Notes: a model not told the origin generated them from the letters alone. Positions 43,663-53,749 are shown, counted from the stretch's first letter. The stretch is 64,000 bases of DNA from Pseudomonas sp. UMAB-08 (GCF_900095225.1 NZ_LT607415.1:62001-126000), one strand, 5' to 3'. Numbers and translations: made by a program.

Positions 43663-45239
43663 CAGGCGGTCTCGTCGATCCAGCGTTGTTCCAGGGCGGT
43701 GCGCGGCCCTTGTGGCGGCGTGCCCTGACGGCACGCCAGTTCGCCCACGGTCAGACCTGATGCGATCAAGCGCTCGCGCAGGTGGTCCAGTTCTCGGGCA
43801 ATCAGGTTCGCGCTTTCAGCGCGTTCGGCCCATAGCTGACTGGACAGGCTGCCTCTGATCAATTGTGCCTGGACCTGTAATGGCCCCAGTGGCTCAAGAT
43901 CAAACGCCAGTTCAACCCGCCACAGTTTTTCCTTCGCAGGCTTGACGGTATTGTCGTCCTTGTCGGCTGGCTCGTCCTTGTCCGGCGTTTCTTCACGCTG
44001 CAATTTGACCTGCAAAGGCACGATGTCCTGCAGGTTGCGCATGGGTATTTCCAACTGCCAGGTGGTCAATTGAGTTCCGTCGGCGGTCGTGCGGGTCTGC
44101 TCCAGGCCTGACAGTTGATGGCTTTGCAGGCGCGACACGGCGGCGGCGGCAAGTTTGAGCAGGGTCTCCAGGTCTTCGCCGCGTTCCCCATTCATGTTGC
44201 GCGTGGGCAGGGGGAAGCTACTCGGTTGCGCGCGAGGACTGACCAGGCCCAGCGTGCCCAAGGCGCTACGGATCATGCTGGGCATGACGCGAGCCAAGGT
44301 ATTGGCGGCTGCAGCTGCGTCGTAATTACTGTTGCCGGGCAGACCGGGAAGAATTTGCGCTATCAGGCGCATCAGGTTGGCCTTCAAGTCCGGGGCTGCG
44401 GCGGGGTTCTGACCACTGAGTAATTTGGCTTCAAGGAACAGTCCGCTGCCGTTCAACGCCTGCGCGAGCGCTTTTGGGTCTGCGAGTTGACGGATATCCG
44501 GCAGGTCGTCCAGCAGGGTCTCGATGCTGGCACGCAGGTTTGGTGGCAGATCGCCGTCTTGCTGGACGGTTTGCAGCGCTTTGATCAGCCCGTCCAGCGA
44601 ACCTTGGCGGCTTTGCTGAACGCTCAGTTGTTGCGCAACTGCCAACTGGTCGAGCCGACCACTCAGTGGGACGAAGTTCAGCGCCTGCGTCCCCTGGACT
44701 TGCGCACTGAGCAGGCTGCCGACGGTCAACGGCTTCGGGCTGTCCACTGTCAGGCTGGCACCGGCCAGCAGGGTGTTGAGCAAGCTGATTACGTTCCGAT
44801 ACAGCGCCGGTTGGCCAGCGCTTTGCGCAAGCGCCTGGCTGCTCATTACGGTGCCCTGTAACAAGGTGCCAACCGGTAATTGTTTGGTGTCGATACTCGT
44901 CAGGCTGGCGACGGCGGCGCTCAAGCTTTGCTGCACAGTGATTGCCAGGCTGCTCGGCGTTGGCTGGGTGACGATCAGGTTGGCGCCGGCGGGTAGAGGC
45001 TGCTGGCTGATGGCCTCTACCAATGCTTGGCGGCCACCGTCCAGCGTCAGCCGCATCAGCACTTGAAACGCCTGATCGACCGGTTTCAGGTTCACGACTT
45101 CGGCCTTGACTGACTCGCCAGCGGCCAGCAAACCGTCCACAGGTTGTATCAATTTGAGAATTTCATTCGGCGTGATGCCCGCTTTCACCAGAACGGCGGT
45201 CGGGGCAAGCGGTGCAAGGCTGCTGATGTCGCCTGTCAT
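43662..45239 (-). CDS. Second FliK-like hook-length control family protein
   Basis: A 525-residue protein. Residues 1-360 are Ala/Leu/Gln/Ser-rich with repeated helix-forming segments, and the C-terminal part (about 385-520) is a FliK-type switch domain (LWRVELAFDLEPLGPLQVQA, ending LEQRWIDE). It differs from the main FliK at 21759, which has a Pro/Val-rich ruler. The next gene encodes an FlhB C-terminal-like protein, the natural partner of a FliK C-terminal domain. Annotated in many genomes simply as FliK; a distinct role is likely but unproven. Confidence 0.82.
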   Translation of the reverse strand: MTGDISSLAPLAPTAVLVKAGITPNEILKLIQPVDGLLAAGESVKAEVVNLKPVDQAFQVLMRLTLDGGRQALVEAISQQPLPAGANLIVTQPTPSSLAITVQQSLSAAVASLTSIDTKQLPVGTLLQGTVMSSQALAQSAGQPALYRNVISLLNTLLAGASLTVDSPKPLTVGSLLSAQVQGTQALNFVPLSGRLDQLAVAQQLSVQQSRQGSLDGLIKALQTVQQDGDLPPNLRASIETLLDDLPDIRQLADPKALAQALNGSGLFLEAKLLSGQNPAAAPDLKANLMRLIAQILPGLPGNSNYDAAAAANTLARVMPSMIRSALGTLGLVSPRAQPSSFPLPTRNMNGERGEDLETLLKLAAAAVSRLQSHQLSGLEQTRTTADGTQLTTWQLEIPMRNLQDIVPLQVKLQREETPDKDEPADKDDNTVKPAKEKLWRVELAFDLEPLGPLQVQAQLIRGSLSSQLWAERAESANLIARELDHLRERLIASGLTVGELACRQGTPPQGPRTALEQRWIDETA

Positions 45240-45264
45240 TGGTTACAACCTGTCGAAATTGCCC

Positions 45265-45293
45265 TCTTGGTATCAGGACATGACATGTATAAT
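45265..45293 (+). promoter_or_regulatory. Candidate sigma-70 promoter of the ccm operon
   Basis: A perfect TATAAT lies at 45288-45293 in the divergent region between the FliK-like gene (minus) and ccmA (plus). The -35 side (TCTTGG at 45265-45270, 17-base spacing) is poor. This would leave a leader of about 135 bases before ccmA. Confidence 0.4.
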
Positions 45294-45436
45294 GCCGCCC
45301 CGTCTACGGTGGCGCGCATAAGAATCTCTGCGATCCACGGTTTCAGGCTGGATGTTCATTTAATCGTCATCAGTATAACGGCTGCTGTTTAGCCGACTTG
45401 AACCGCTCAGCTCTTGATCAAAAGAAAAGGTCAGCC

Positions 45437-46072
45437 ATGCCCAGCCCTCTTCTAGAAGCCGTGGCGCTTGCTTGCGAGCGTGACTGGCGGATGCTCTTCG
45501 AGAATCTCGAATTGCGTCTGGCCGCCGGTGACATGCTGCAAATCAGTGGCCCGAACGGCAGCGGCAAGACCAGTCTGCTGCGGTTGTTGGCCGGTTTGAT
45601 GCAGCCCACCTCAGGGGAAGTCCGGCTCAACGGTCAGCCTCTGGCGCAGCAACGAACCGAGCTGGCACGCAATCTGCTCTGGATAGGTCATGCCGCAGGC
45701 ATCAAGGACCTGCTGACCCCGGAAGAAAACCTGACCTGGCTCTGTGCCTTGCACCGTCCCGCCGAGCGCGATGCGATCTTGCAGGCGCTGGAATCAGTTG
45801 GCCTGCGCGGTTTTGAGGATGTGCCGTGTCACACCTTATCGGCCGGGCAGCAACGACGAGTGGCATTGGCGCGTCTGTATCTGGCAGGACCACCGTTGTG
45901 GGTTCTGGATGAGCCCTTTACAGCCCTCGACAAACAAGGTGTGGCCCAACTTGAAGAACATTTGGCCAAACATTGCGAGCAGGGTGGAATGGTCGTGTTG
46001 ACCACCCACCACACGTTGACCCGGATTCCTGCCGGCTATCGGGACCTTGATCTGGGGCATTGGGCCGTATGA
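45437..46072 (+). CDS. ccmA: Heme exporter ATP-binding protein CcmA
   Basis: A 211-residue ABC ATPase of cytochrome c maturation system I, which with CcmB powers release of heme-loaded CcmE. Walker [10 protein letters not shown], signature LSAGQQRR and Walker [12 protein letters not shown] are present. The start at 45437 ([16 protein letters not shown]) gives the usual length. It overlaps ccmB by four bases (ATGA). Confidence 0.96.
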   Translation: MPSPLLEAVALACERDWRMLFENLELRLAAGDMLQISGPNGSGKTSLLRLLAGLMQPTSGEVRLNGQPLAQQRTELARNLLWIGHAAGIKDLLTPEENLTWLCALHRPAERDAILQALESVGLRGFEDVPCHTLSAGQQRRVALARLYLAGPPLWVLDEPFTALDKQGVAQLEEHLAKHCEQGGMVVLTTHHTLTRIPAGYRDLDLGHWAV

Positions 46073-46740
46073 GTCACGTTTTTACCCTGTTGGTCGCCCG
46101 TGAAGCGCGTCTGCTATTTCGCCGTCCGGCGGAATTAGCCAACCCGCTGGTGTTTTTCGCCATTGTGATCGCCATGTTTCCGCTAGCCGTTGGCCCGGAG
46201 ACTCAATTGTTGCAAACCTTGTCACCGGGATTGGTCTGGGTGGCGGCGTTATTGTCAGTCCTGCTCTCGCTTGACGGGCTGTTTCGCAGTGATTTTGAAG
46301 ACGGTTCTCTGGAGCAGTGGGTCCTTTCGTCGCACCCCCTGGCTCTTCTAGTTCTGGCTAAGGTACTGGCACACTGGGCGTTTTCCGGGTTGGCGCTGGT
46401 ATTGTTGGCACCGTTGCTGGCGCTGATGCTGGGTCTGCCCGGTGAATGTGTCCCGGTGTTGCTGATTTCGCTGCTGCTGGGCACGCCGGTATTGAGCCTG
46501 CTGGGTGCAGTGGGCGCGGCGTTGACGGTAGGCTTGAAACGCGGTGGACTGTTGTTGGCGTTGTTGATTTTACCCTTGTACATCCCGGTATTGATCCTTG
46601 GCAGTGGCGCGTTGCAAGCGAGCCTGCAAGGGATGCCGGCAACGGGTTATCTGCTCTGGCTTGGTAGCCTGACCGCCTTGGCAGTGACCCTGACACCTTT
46701 TGCAATAGCGGCTGGGCTGAAGATCAGCGTCGGCGAATAA
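46069..46740 (+). CDS. ccmB: Heme exporter membrane protein CcmB
   Basis: A 223-residue inner membrane protein with six predicted helices, starting [20 protein letters not shown], the partner of CcmA. ATG 46069 sits on the ccmA stop codon and is preferred over a TTG at 46060. A gap of 79 bases precedes ccmC. Confidence 0.95.
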   Translation: MSHVFTLLVAREARLLFRRPAELANPLVFFAIVIAMFPLAVGPETQLLQTLSPGLVWVAALLSVLLSLDGLFRSDFEDGSLEQWVLSSHPLALLVLAKVLAHWAFSGLALVLLAPLLALMLGLPGECVPVLLISLLLGTPVLSLLGAVGAALTVGLKRGGLLLALLILPLYIPVLILGSGALQASLQGMPATGYLLWLGSLTALAVTLTPFAIAAGLKISVGE

Positions 46741-46819
46741 TTGAGGTTCTGATCACGCCCGCATACGACGGCTGGCGATCAGTAAAGACCCTGGATGCAC
46801 CGTGATGAAAGGCAACGTG

Positions 46820-47605
46820 ATGAAAGTCAGCATCAGTTGGGCCTGGTTCCACAAACTGGGCTCACCTAAATGGTTTTATGGCATCAGCGGGCGAATACTG
46901 CCCTGGCTGAGCATCGCCGCCGTGTTACTGATCGGCATCGGCCTGGTATGGGGGCTGGCCTTTGCGCCGCCTGATTATCAGCAGGGCAATAGCTTCCGTA
47001 TCATCTATATCCACGTCCCTGCGGCCATGCTCGCTCAGTCTTGCTATGTGATGCTCGCGATCTGTGGTGTGGTCGGGCTCGTCTGGAAGATGAAGATTGC
47101 CGACGTCGCGCTGCAATGCGCTGCGCCCATCGGTGCCTGGATGACCGCTGTGGCGCTGGTCACCGGCGCCATTTGGGGTAAACCGACCTGGGGTTCGTGG
47201 TGGGTCTGGGATGCGCGACTAACGTCGATGTTGATCCTGCTTTTTCTGTACTTCGGTCTTATTGCGCTCGGTCAGGCAATCAGTAACCGTGACAGCTCGG
47301 CCAAGGCCTGCGCGGTGTTGGCGATTGTGGGTGTGATCAACATCCCGATCATCAAATATTCGGTGGAGTGGTGGAACACCCTGCATCAGGGCGCGACCTT
47401 CAGTCTCACCGAGAAACCGGCGATGCCGGCCGAGATGTGGCTGCCGTTGCTGTTCATGGTGTTGGGCTTCTACTGTTTCTTTGGCGCGGTGCTGTTGATG
47501 CGTATGCGCCTTGAAGTGCTCAAGCGCGAAGCGCGCAGCAGCTGGGTCAAGGCCGAAGTTCTGAAAAGCCTGGGCCATGTCCCGGTCAAAGGAGCCCCGC
47601 TGTGA
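46820..47605 (+). CDS. ccmC: Heme-handling protein CcmC
   Basis: A 261-residue inner membrane protein that loads heme onto CcmE. It has six helices and the tryptophan-rich WWD domain ([20 protein letters not shown]), with flanking heme-ligand histidines ([10 protein letters not shown] and [10 protein letters not shown]). ATG at 46820 is preferred because AAAGG lies seven bases upstream; ATG 46805 and GTG 46802 would add five or six residues. Its stop overlaps the ccmD start. Confidence 0.95.
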   Translation: MKVSISWAWFHKLGSPKWFYGISGRILPWLSIAAVLLIGIGLVWGLAFAPPDYQQGNSFRIIYIHVPAAMLAQSCYVMLAICGVVGLVWKMKIADVALQCAAPIGAWMTAVALVTGAIWGKPTWGSWWVWDARLTSMLILLFLYFGLIALGQAISNRDSSAKACAVLAIVGVINIPIIKYSVEWWNTLHQGATFSLTEKPAMPAEMWLPLLFMVLGFYCFFGAVLLMRMRLEVLKREARSSWVKAEVLKSLGHVPVKGAPL

Positions 47606-47778
47606 GTTTTGCCTCCTTCAGTGATTTTCTCGCCATGGGTCACCATGGTTTATATGTCTGGTCGGCCTATGGCATCAGCCTGTTGGTCCTGGCCCTCAAC
47701 GTGGCGTGGCCGGTGCTGGCGCGTCGGCGTTACCTGCAACAAGAGGCGCGACGTTTGCGCTGGGAGAATAAGAAGTGA
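47602..47778 (+). CDS. ccmD: Heme exporter protein CcmD
   Basis: A 58-residue small membrane protein needed for release of holo-CcmE from CcmABC. It starts with GTG overlapping the ccmC stop, reads [20 protein letters not shown], then has one membrane helix (about 20-40) and a basic tail ending RLRWENKK. Its stop overlaps the start of ccmE by four bases. Confidence 0.9.
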   Translation: MSFASFSDFLAMGHHGLYVWSAYGISLLVLALNVAWPVLARRRYLQQEARRLRWENKK

Positions 47779-48242
47779 ATCCGCTGCGTAAAAAACGTCT
47801 GTTGATCATCGTCGCGATTCTGGCAGGGGTCGGCATTGCCGTGACCCTGGCCTTGAACGCGTTGCAGCAGAACATCAACTTGTTCTACACCCCGAGCCAG
47901 ATCGCTAACGGCGAAGCGCCACATGACACCCGTATTCGTGCAGGTGGCATGGTCGAGAAAGGATCGCTGCAACGCTCCGGCGATTCACTGGATGTCAGGT
48001 TCATCGTCACCGACTTCAACAAATCGGTGACCATCACGTATCGCGGCATTCTTCCGGACTTGTTCCGTGAAGGGCAGGGCATCGTCGCGCTGGGAAAAAT
48101 CAACGCCGATGGCGTGGTTGTCGCCGATGAAGTACTCGCCAAACACGATGAAAAATACATGCCGCCGGAAGTGACCAAAGCGCTGAAAGACAGCGGCCAG
48201 TCGGCGCCCATGACGTCCACCACACCATCCAAACAGGGCTGA
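47775..48242 (+). CDS. ccmE: Periplasmic heme chaperone CcmE
   Basis: A 155-residue membrane-anchored heme chaperone. N-terminal anchor helix at about 8-29, beta-barrel OB-fold, and covalent heme-binding His124 in [11 protein letters not shown] with Tyr128. The tail is Ser/Thr-rich and flexible. The start is GTG. It passes heme from CcmC to CcmF. Confidence 0.96.
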   Translation: MNPLRKKRLLIIVAILAGVGIAVTLALNALQQNINLFYTPSQIANGEAPHDTRIRAGGMVEKGSLQRSGDSLDVRFIVTDFNKSVTITYRGILPDLFREGQGIVALGKINADGVVVADEVLAKHDEKYMPPEVTKALKDSGQSAPMTSTTPSKQG

Positions 48243-48246
48243 AACC

Positions 48247-50220
48247 ATGATTCCCGAACTCGGCCATCTGGCCATGATTCTGGCGCTGTGCTTTGCCATC
48301 GTGCAGGCAATCGTGCCGTTGATCGGTGCCTGGCGCGGCGATCGCCTTTGGATGAGCCTGGCCCAGCCGGCCGCTTGGGGGCAGTTCGCTTTCCTCATAT
48401 TCTCCTTCGCCTGCCTGACCTACTCGTTCATGACCGATGATTTCTCAGTCGGTTATGTAGCCAATAACTCGAACAGCGCCTTGCCCTGGTATTTCAAGTT
48501 CAGCGCGGTGTGGGGCGCTCACGAAGGTTCGTTGCTGCTGTGGGCCTTGATCCTCGGCGGCTGGACCTTCGCCGTGTCGATCTTCTCCCGGCAATTGCCG
48601 CAAGTGATGCTGGCGCGTGTACTGGCGGTGATGGGCATGATCAGCGTCGGCTTCCTGCTGTTCCTGATCCTTACGTCCAACCCGTTCTCGCGCATCCTGC
48701 CGCAAATACCGGCCGACGGCCGCGACCTCAACCCATTGCTGCAAGACATTGGTTTGATCGTGCATCCGCCAATGCTGTACATGGGCTATGTCGGTTTCTC
48801 AGTGGCCTTTGCCTTCGCCATCGCCGCCTTGCTCGGCGGGCGTCTTGACGCTGCCTGGGCGCGCTGGTCGCGACCATGGACCATTGTTGCCTGGGCATTC
48901 CTCGGCATCGGCATCACCCTCGGTTCCTGGTGGGCTTATTACGAACTTGGCTGGGGCGGCTGGTGGTTCTGGGACCCGGTGGAAAACGCTTCCTTCATGC
49001 CATGGCTGGTGGGCACTGCGTTGATCCACTCTCTGGCGGTTACGGAAAAGCGTGGCGTGTTCAAAAGCTGGACCGTGCTGTTGGCGATTGCTGCGTTTTC
49101 GCTGAGCCTGCTGGGGACTTTCCTGGTGCGCTCCGGTGTGCTGACCTCGGTGCATGCATTTGCGTCCGACCCGGCTCGTGGCGTGTTCATCCTGATCTTC
49201 TTGCTGACAGTTGTCGGCGGCTCGCTGACGCTGTTCGCCTTCCGCGCGCCGGTGGTCAAAAGCCATGTGGGTTTTGCCCTGTGGTCGCGTGAAACACTGT
49301 TGCTGGGCAACAACCTGGTGCTGGTGGTTGCTGCGTCAATGATTCTGCTGGGCACTCTGTACCCGCTGGTACTCGATGCACTGACCGGTGCCAAAATGTC
49401 GGTCGGCCCTCCGTACTTTAACGCGTTGTTCGTGCCGTTGATGGCGCTGCTGATGGCTGTGATGGCGGTCGGCATGGTGGTGCGCTGGAAAGATACGCCG
49501 GTCAAATGGCTGGTGAGCATGCTTGCACCGGTGCTGGTCGGCAGTGCCATATTGGCCATCGTTGCCTGCTTCGTACTTGGCGACTTCCAATGGGCAGTGC
49601 TGGCGACCTTCATGCTTGCGGCCTGGGTGTTGCTGGCGGGCGTGCGCGACCTGCTGGACAAGACGCGGCACAAAGGTTTGATCAAAGGTGCTCGCGGCTT
49701 GACCCGTAGCTATTGGGGCATGCAAGTGGCCCACATCGGCATTGCCATCTGCGCACTGGGTGTGGTCCTGTCCAGCCAGAACAGTGCCGAACGCGACCTG
49801 CGCATGGCGCCGGGCGAATCGATGGAGCTGGGCGGCTATATGTTCGTTTTTGAGGGCGCCAAGCATGTTCAGGGCCCGAACTTTACCTCCGACAAAGGCA
49901 CTGTCCGTGTGCTGGAAAACGGTAAGGAAGTCACCGTCTTGCACCCGGAAAAGCGTTTGTACACCGTGCAGCAATCAATGATGACAGAAGCGGGCATCGA
50001 CGCCGGTTTCAGCCGTGACCTGTACGTTGCCCTTGGCGAATCACTGGGCGATGGCGCTTGGGCGGTACGGGTTCACGTCAAGCCGTTTGTACGCTGGATC
50101 TGGTTCGGCGGCCTGTTCACCGGCTTTGGCGGGCTGTTGGCCGCGATGGATAGGCGTTACAGGGTCAAGGTCAAAAGCAAAGTGCGCGACGCGTTGGGCC
50201 TGTCGGGAGCTGCGGTATGA
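48247..50220 (+). CDS. ccmF: Cytochrome c heme lyase subunit CcmF
   Basis: A 657-residue inner membrane heme lyase with many helices and the WWD domain (WAYYELGWGGWWFWDPVENA). Histidines for heme binding are in LIVHPPMLYMGY and ALIHSLAVTEKRG. Attaches heme to apocytochrome c together with CcmH and CcmI. Overlaps the dsbE gene by four bases (ATGA). Confidence 0.97.
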   Translation: MIPELGHLAMILALCFAIVQAIVPLIGAWRGDRLWMSLAQPAAWGQFAFLIFSFACLTYSFMTDDFSVGYVANNSNSALPWYFKFSAVWGAHEGSLLLWALILGGWTFAVSIFSRQLPQVMLARVLAVMGMISVGFLLFLILTSNPFSRILPQIPADGRDLNPLLQDIGLIVHPPMLYMGYVGFSVAFAFAIAALLGGRLDAAWARWSRPWTIVAWAFLGIGITLGSWWAYYELGWGGWWFWDPVENASFMPWLVGTALIHSLAVTEKRGVFKSWTVLLAIAAFSLSLLGTFLVRSGVLTSVHAFASDPARGVFILIFLLTVVGGSLTLFAFRAPVVKSHVGFALWSRETLLLGNNLVLVVAASMILLGTLYPLVLDALTGAKMSVGPPYFNALFVPLMALLMAVMAVGMVVRWKDTPVKWLVSMLAPVLVGSAILAIVACFVLGDFQWAVLATFMLAAWVLLAGVRDLLDKTRHKGLIKGARGLTRSYWGMQVAHIGIAICALGVVLSSQNSAERDLRMAPGESMELGGYMFVFEGAKHVQGPNFTSDKGTVRVLENGKEVTVLHPEKRLYTVQQSMMTEAGIDAGFSRDLYVALGESLGDGAWAVRVHVKPFVRWIWFGGLFTGFGGLLAAMDRRYRVKVKSKVRDALGLSGAAV

Positions 50221-50753
50221 AGCGCTGGATTCTGCTGGTGCCGCTTGCGCTGTTTTTGGGCATGGCGGCGTTTCTCTACCGGGGGCTGTACCTTGACCCG
50301 GCCGAGCTGCCTTCAGCGATGATCGGTAAACCGTTCCCAGCGTTCTCGCTGCCGGATGTACAGACCGGCAAAATCATCACCCAGGCCGACTTGTTGGGCA
50401 AACCTGCTTTGGTCAACGTCTGGGGCACCTGGTGCATATCCTGCCGTGTTGAACACCCGGTGTTGAACAAGCTGGCCGGGCAGGGCGTGGTGATTTACGG
50501 CGTCAATTACAAGGACGTGAACGCCGACGCACTGAAATGGCTGAAGGAGTTTCACAATCCTTATCAGATAAACATTCGCGATGACGCTGGCAGCCTTGGT
50601 TTGAACCTGGGCGTGTACGGCGCACCGGAAACCTTCCTGATCGACAGCAAGGGCGTGATTCGCCACAAGTACGTCGGCGTGATCGACGAGACCGTCTGGC
50701 GTGAAAAGCTGGCCGGGCTGTATCAAGGCTTGGTCGATGAGGCCAAACCATGA
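50217..50753 (+). CDS. dsbE: Thiol:disulfide interchange protein DsbE/CcmG
   Basis: A 178-residue membrane-anchored thioredoxin-like protein that keeps apocytochrome CXXCH cysteines reduced. N-terminal anchor (about 4-22), then the active site CISC in WGTWCISCRVEHP and the family insert GVNYKDVNADALKWL. Overlaps ccmH by four bases. Confidence 0.96.
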   Translation: MKRWILLVPLALFLGMAAFLYRGLYLDPAELPSAMIGKPFPAFSLPDVQTGKIITQADLLGKPALVNVWGTWCISCRVEHPVLNKLAGQGVVIYGVNYKDVNADALKWLKEFHNPYQINIRDDAGSLGLNLGVYGAPETFLIDSKGVIRHKYVGVIDETVWREKLAGLYQGLVDEAKP

Positions 50754-51220
50754 AGCGTTGGTTTGCAGCGGCTGTTTTAAGTGTCGGGCTGGCTAATGTG
50801 GCGCAGGCCGCCATTGATGCCTACGAGTTTCGTGATGAAGCCGAACGCGCCCGTTACAGCGAATTGACCAAAGAGCTGCGCTGCCCTAAATGCCAGAATC
50901 AGGACATCGCCGACTCCAACGCGCCGATTGCCGCTGACCTGCGCAAAGAGATCTACCGCATGCTGGGCGAAGGCCAGAGCAATCAGCAGATCATCGACTT
51001 CATGGTCGATCGCTACGGTGACTTTGTGCGCTACAAACCGGCGCTCAATTCAAGCACCTGGTTGCTCTGGTTCGGTCCCGGGATCTTGCTGATGGGTGGC
51101 GTGCTGGTGATGGGTGTGATCGTGATGCGTCGGCGCGGCAAGCGTGCCGAGGGTGCGGACGTTCTTTCTGACGAGGAGCGTCAGCGCCTCGACCAACTGT
51201 TGGATAAAAAACACGAATGA
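50750..51220 (+). CDS. ccmH: Cytochrome c maturation protein CcmH
   Basis: A 156-residue protein with a signal peptide (cut near VAQAA, residue 20), the redox motif [17 protein letters not shown] and a membrane anchor at about 102-122. It works with CcmG to reduce apocytochrome and with CcmF in heme ligation. In Pseudomonas it lacks the C-terminal TPR part, which is the separate next gene. Overlaps that gene by four bases. Confidence 0.95.
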   Translation: MKRWFAAAVLSVGLANVAQAAIDAYEFRDEAERARYSELTKELRCPKCQNQDIADSNAPIAADLRKEIYRMLGEGQSNQQIIDFMVDRYGDFVRYKPALNSSTWLLWFGPGILLMGGVLVMGVIVMRRRGKRAEGADVLSDEERQRLDQLLDKKHE

Positions 51221-52455
51221 TTGATTTCTGGCTAGCTGCCGGCCTGCTGTTGCTGGTGGCCCTGAGTTTCTTGTTGATCCCTGTTCTGCGCGGCCGTCGT
51301 GCGCAAAGCGAAGAGGATCGTACCGCGCTTAACGTTGCCCTGTATCAGGAACGCCTGGCCGAGCTGCAAGGTGAGCAGGATGAGGGTGTGCTCTCTTCGG
51401 CGCAGATGGACAGTGGCCGTGCCGAGGCCGCTCGTGAACTGCTGGCTGACACCGAAGGCGCCGATATCCCACGCACCTCACGCTTGGGCAAGCCCTTGCC
51501 GTTGCTGGCTGCGTTGCTGGTGCCGGTACTGGGTTTGGCGCTGTACCTGCATTTCGGTGCCAGCGACAAGGTCGAACTGACCCGCGAGTTTGCCCAGGCC
51601 CCGACGTCACTGGATCAAATGTCCAACCGCCTGGAACGCGCGGTAAAAGCCCAGCCGGATTCGGCCGAAGGCATGTACTTCCTCGCTCGCACCTACATGG
51701 CTCAGGAGCGTCCAGCCGATGCGGCGAACATGTTCGAACGTGCCGTGGGGTTGGCAGGACGTCAGCCGGAGCTGCTCGGACAGTGGGCTCAGGCGCTGTA
51801 TTTCGCGGGCAACAAGCAATGGTCGGCGCAGATTCAGGCCCTGACCGATGAAGCACTCAAAGCTGATCCTAACGAAGTCACCAGCCTGGGGCTGTTGGGT
51901 ATCGCAGCGTTTGAAGGCGAGCGTTATCAGCAATCCATCGACTACTGGAAGCGTCTGTTGGCCGTACTGCCTGCCGAAGATCCTTCCCGCTCTGCGCTCG
52001 AAGGCGGTATTTCGCGTGCCGGTGACAGGTTGGTGGCGAGCGGTGGCAAAGTGGCCGTGACACCGACAGTTGTCGCAAAAGCCGCGAGTGCTCCTGCGGC
52101 CGATAACAAGGTTGCCGGGCTGCTCAAGGTTCGTGTCGATCTGACGGCAGAAGTCAAAGCCAGCGTCCAGCCGAGTGACAGTGTGTTCATCTTCGCTCGC
52201 GCTACCTCAGGCCCACCGATGCCGTTGGCCGTCAAGCGCCTGACCGTGGCGGACCTGCCAGCCGAAGTAGAATTGGCTGATGCCGATGCAATGATGCCGC
52301 AACTGAAACTGTCGAACTTCCCGGAAGTCCAACTGGTTGCGCGGGTGTCCCGTGCCGGTCAGGCGACCAAGGGTGAGTGGATCGGTCGCAGCAAGCCGCT
52401 GGCCAGCAGCACCACGGCCCAGCAAGCATTGACCATCGACAGTCCAGATCAGTAG
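51217..52455 (+). CDS. ccmI: Cytochrome c maturation protein CcmI (apocytochrome chaperone)
   Basis: A 412-residue protein, also called CycH. Two membrane helices (about 2-22 and 90-110) flank a cytosolic loop with a leucine-zipper-like stretch, followed by periplasmic TPR repeats (about 130-260) that bind the C-terminal helix of apocytochrome c and a beta-rich C-terminal domain (about 295-405). Last gene of the ccm operon; a small lipoprotein gene follows after 12 bases. Confidence 0.94.
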   Translation: MIDFWLAAGLLLLVALSFLLIPVLRGRRAQSEEDRTALNVALYQERLAELQGEQDEGVLSSAQMDSGRAEAARELLADTEGADIPRTSRLGKPLPLLAALLVPVLGLALYLHFGASDKVELTREFAQAPTSLDQMSNRLERAVKAQPDSAEGMYFLARTYMAQERPADAANMFERAVGLAGRQPELLGQWAQALYFAGNKQWSAQIQALTDEALKADPNEVTSLGLLGIAAFEGERYQQSIDYWKRLLAVLPAEDPSRSALEGGISRAGDRLVASGGKVAVTPTVVAKAASAPAADNKVAGLLKVRVDLTAEVKASVQPSDSVFIFARATSGPPMPLAVKRLTVADLPAEVELADADAMMPQLKLSNFPEVQLVARVSRAGQATKGEWIGRSKPLASSTTAQQALTIDSPDQ

Positions 52456-52467
52456 AGAGAACGTCCC

Positions 52468-52890
52468 ATGACCGCTGTCGCACGCATCACCTTATTGAGT
52501 CTTGTCCTTGGCTTGAGTGCGTGTGCCGTCCAGCACCCCACGGGACCACAAAGCAGCGAACCGATACCGACACTGCCCAGCAAACCGCAACAGGGCAAAC
52601 CGCAATCCGGCAAGCCGCACACTGCGCCGCAGACGTCTCCCCAGCGTCCGGCGCCCGCCACAGGCCCAAAAACCTCCGCCCACTTCGCTCCACCACCGGG
52701 TGGCAACAGCCACTGGGATGCACGCCTCGGTGTGCATGTACTGGATGACGAAGCCGATACCTTCTACCGTCAGCGCACTTACTACCACTGGAACAACGGC
52801 TGGAGTTGGTCTACCGGGCGTAACGGGCCATGGCAGGCGACAGATGCCAATGGCGTGCCGCCGGGGTTGGGGCGTCAGTACGGTCATTGA
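52468..52890 (+). CDS. Small hypothetical lipoprotein (140 aa)
   Basis: Unrecognised 140-residue secreted lipoprotein. Lipobox LSAC (Cys near residue 19) ends a typical signal peptide. The middle is Pro/Gln/Lys/Ser-rich and likely disordered, and the C-terminal 50 residues (HWDARLGVHVLDDEADTFYR, then aromatic YYHWNNGWSWS) look folded. Closely spaced behind ccmI and followed by a terminator, so possibly read from the ccm transcript. Function unknown. Confidence 0.8.
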   Translation: MTAVARITLLSLVLGLSACAVQHPTGPQSSEPIPTLPSKPQQGKPQSGKPHTAPQTSPQRPAPATGPKTSAHFAPPPGGNSHWDARLGVHVLDDEADTFYRQRTYYHWNNGWSWSTGRNGPWQATDANGVPPGLGRQYGH

Positions 52891-52896
52891 GTAGGC

Positions 52897-52938
52897 GTAA
52901 TAAAAAACGGCGACCCTGGGGTCGCCGTTTTTTATTAC
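52897..52938. terminator. Bidirectional terminator after the lipoprotein gene
   Basis: A perfect 20-pair inverted repeat: 52897-52916 with 52919-52938, a GC core CGGCGACCC flanked by six A on one side and six T on the other. The core is nearly the same as that of the terminator at 53700-53738. Confidence 0.92.
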
Positions 52939-53062
52939 AATATTTTCAGTCTTTTCCTACATTTTTCTTCTGTACTTGAAACTACCTATATAGGAAATTA
53001 TTGCCAGTTATTTGTTTGACAGAAATATACTTCCGTACGCTCGCTTGCGATTGGGGAATGCA

Positions 53063-53644
53063 GTGAAATATTGGATCGCGGTAACGCTGATGGTAATGGC
53101 TGCGTCTCATGCTTCGGCTGAGTCCTGCGACTATGTAATACCAGGCACGGTATACCTGCCTTATCATAAAGGTGCCCATACGCCTGTCTATTTCTCAAAG
53201 TATCAGTTTAATTTGCCCAGTCAACCTGACGTGCTGTTGAGTGGTGATGGGTTTATGGCAAGTTATCCGAATCGGGATTATATAGGACAGCAGCATGTAG
53301 ATCCGGAGCCATGGAGCGATCAACTCGGCAGGTTCACATCGCGTCCCGTCAGCGTGGTGGATTTGTATCGTTTGATATACGGCATCTTACCCACGAATAA
53401 CCTTAATGCTGCAGAACAGGATGAGGTGCAGCTTCAGCGCTCACTCCTGAAACTGGATTGCAATGCGAACGTTACGGTATATCGCGTGGGGGGCACAGTT
53501 GATGTTGTTTTGCAGGTCAGGCAGGTGGAGACTGGATTTCATACTCTGTTGCTTCTAAGTGATGAGGGGGTTGAGCTCATTACGTTGCGACGGCCTATGA
53601 AAGAAGTCATGCAGGTTATTGCCAGTATTAAACGGAGGGTGTAA
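53063..53644 (+). CDS. Orphan secreted protein (193 aa)
   Basis: Unrecognised. GTG at 53063 (with GGGGA five bases upstream) gives a clean signal peptide cut after SHASA (residue 19), leaving a 174-residue periplasmic or secreted protein with Cys near its start and middle. An upstream TTG at 53012 would place a non-signal leader in front, so it is not favoured. Base composition is more AT-rich than its neighbours, especially upstream. It stands alone between two near-identical terminators, suggesting later arrival. No function assigned. Confidence 0.7.
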   Translation: MKYWIAVTLMVMAASHASAESCDYVIPGTVYLPYHKGAHTPVYFSKYQFNLPSQPDVLLSGDGFMASYPNRDYIGQQHVDPEPWSDQLGRFTSRPVSVVDLYRLIYGILPTNNLNAAEQDEVQLQRSLLKLDCNANVTVYRVGGTVDVVLQVRQVETGFHTLLLLSDEGVELITLRRPMKEVMQVIASIKRRV

Positions 53645-53699
53645 ACGTAGTTCCTACGTGGATTGAATACTGCCCGCAAACATAACGTCTTCTGATAAT

Positions 53700-53738
53700 T
53701 AAATAAAAACGGCGACCCATGGTCGCCGTTTTTATTTA
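53700..53738. terminator. Bidirectional terminator between the orphan gene and sbp
   Basis: An 18-pair inverted repeat (53700-53717 with 53721-53738) around a CAT loop, with A and T runs on its two sides. It can stop the plus-strand orphan gene and the minus-strand sbp gene. Core CGGCGACC is shared with the terminator at 52897. Confidence 0.9.
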
Positions 53739-53749
53739 TGCGGTGGGGC

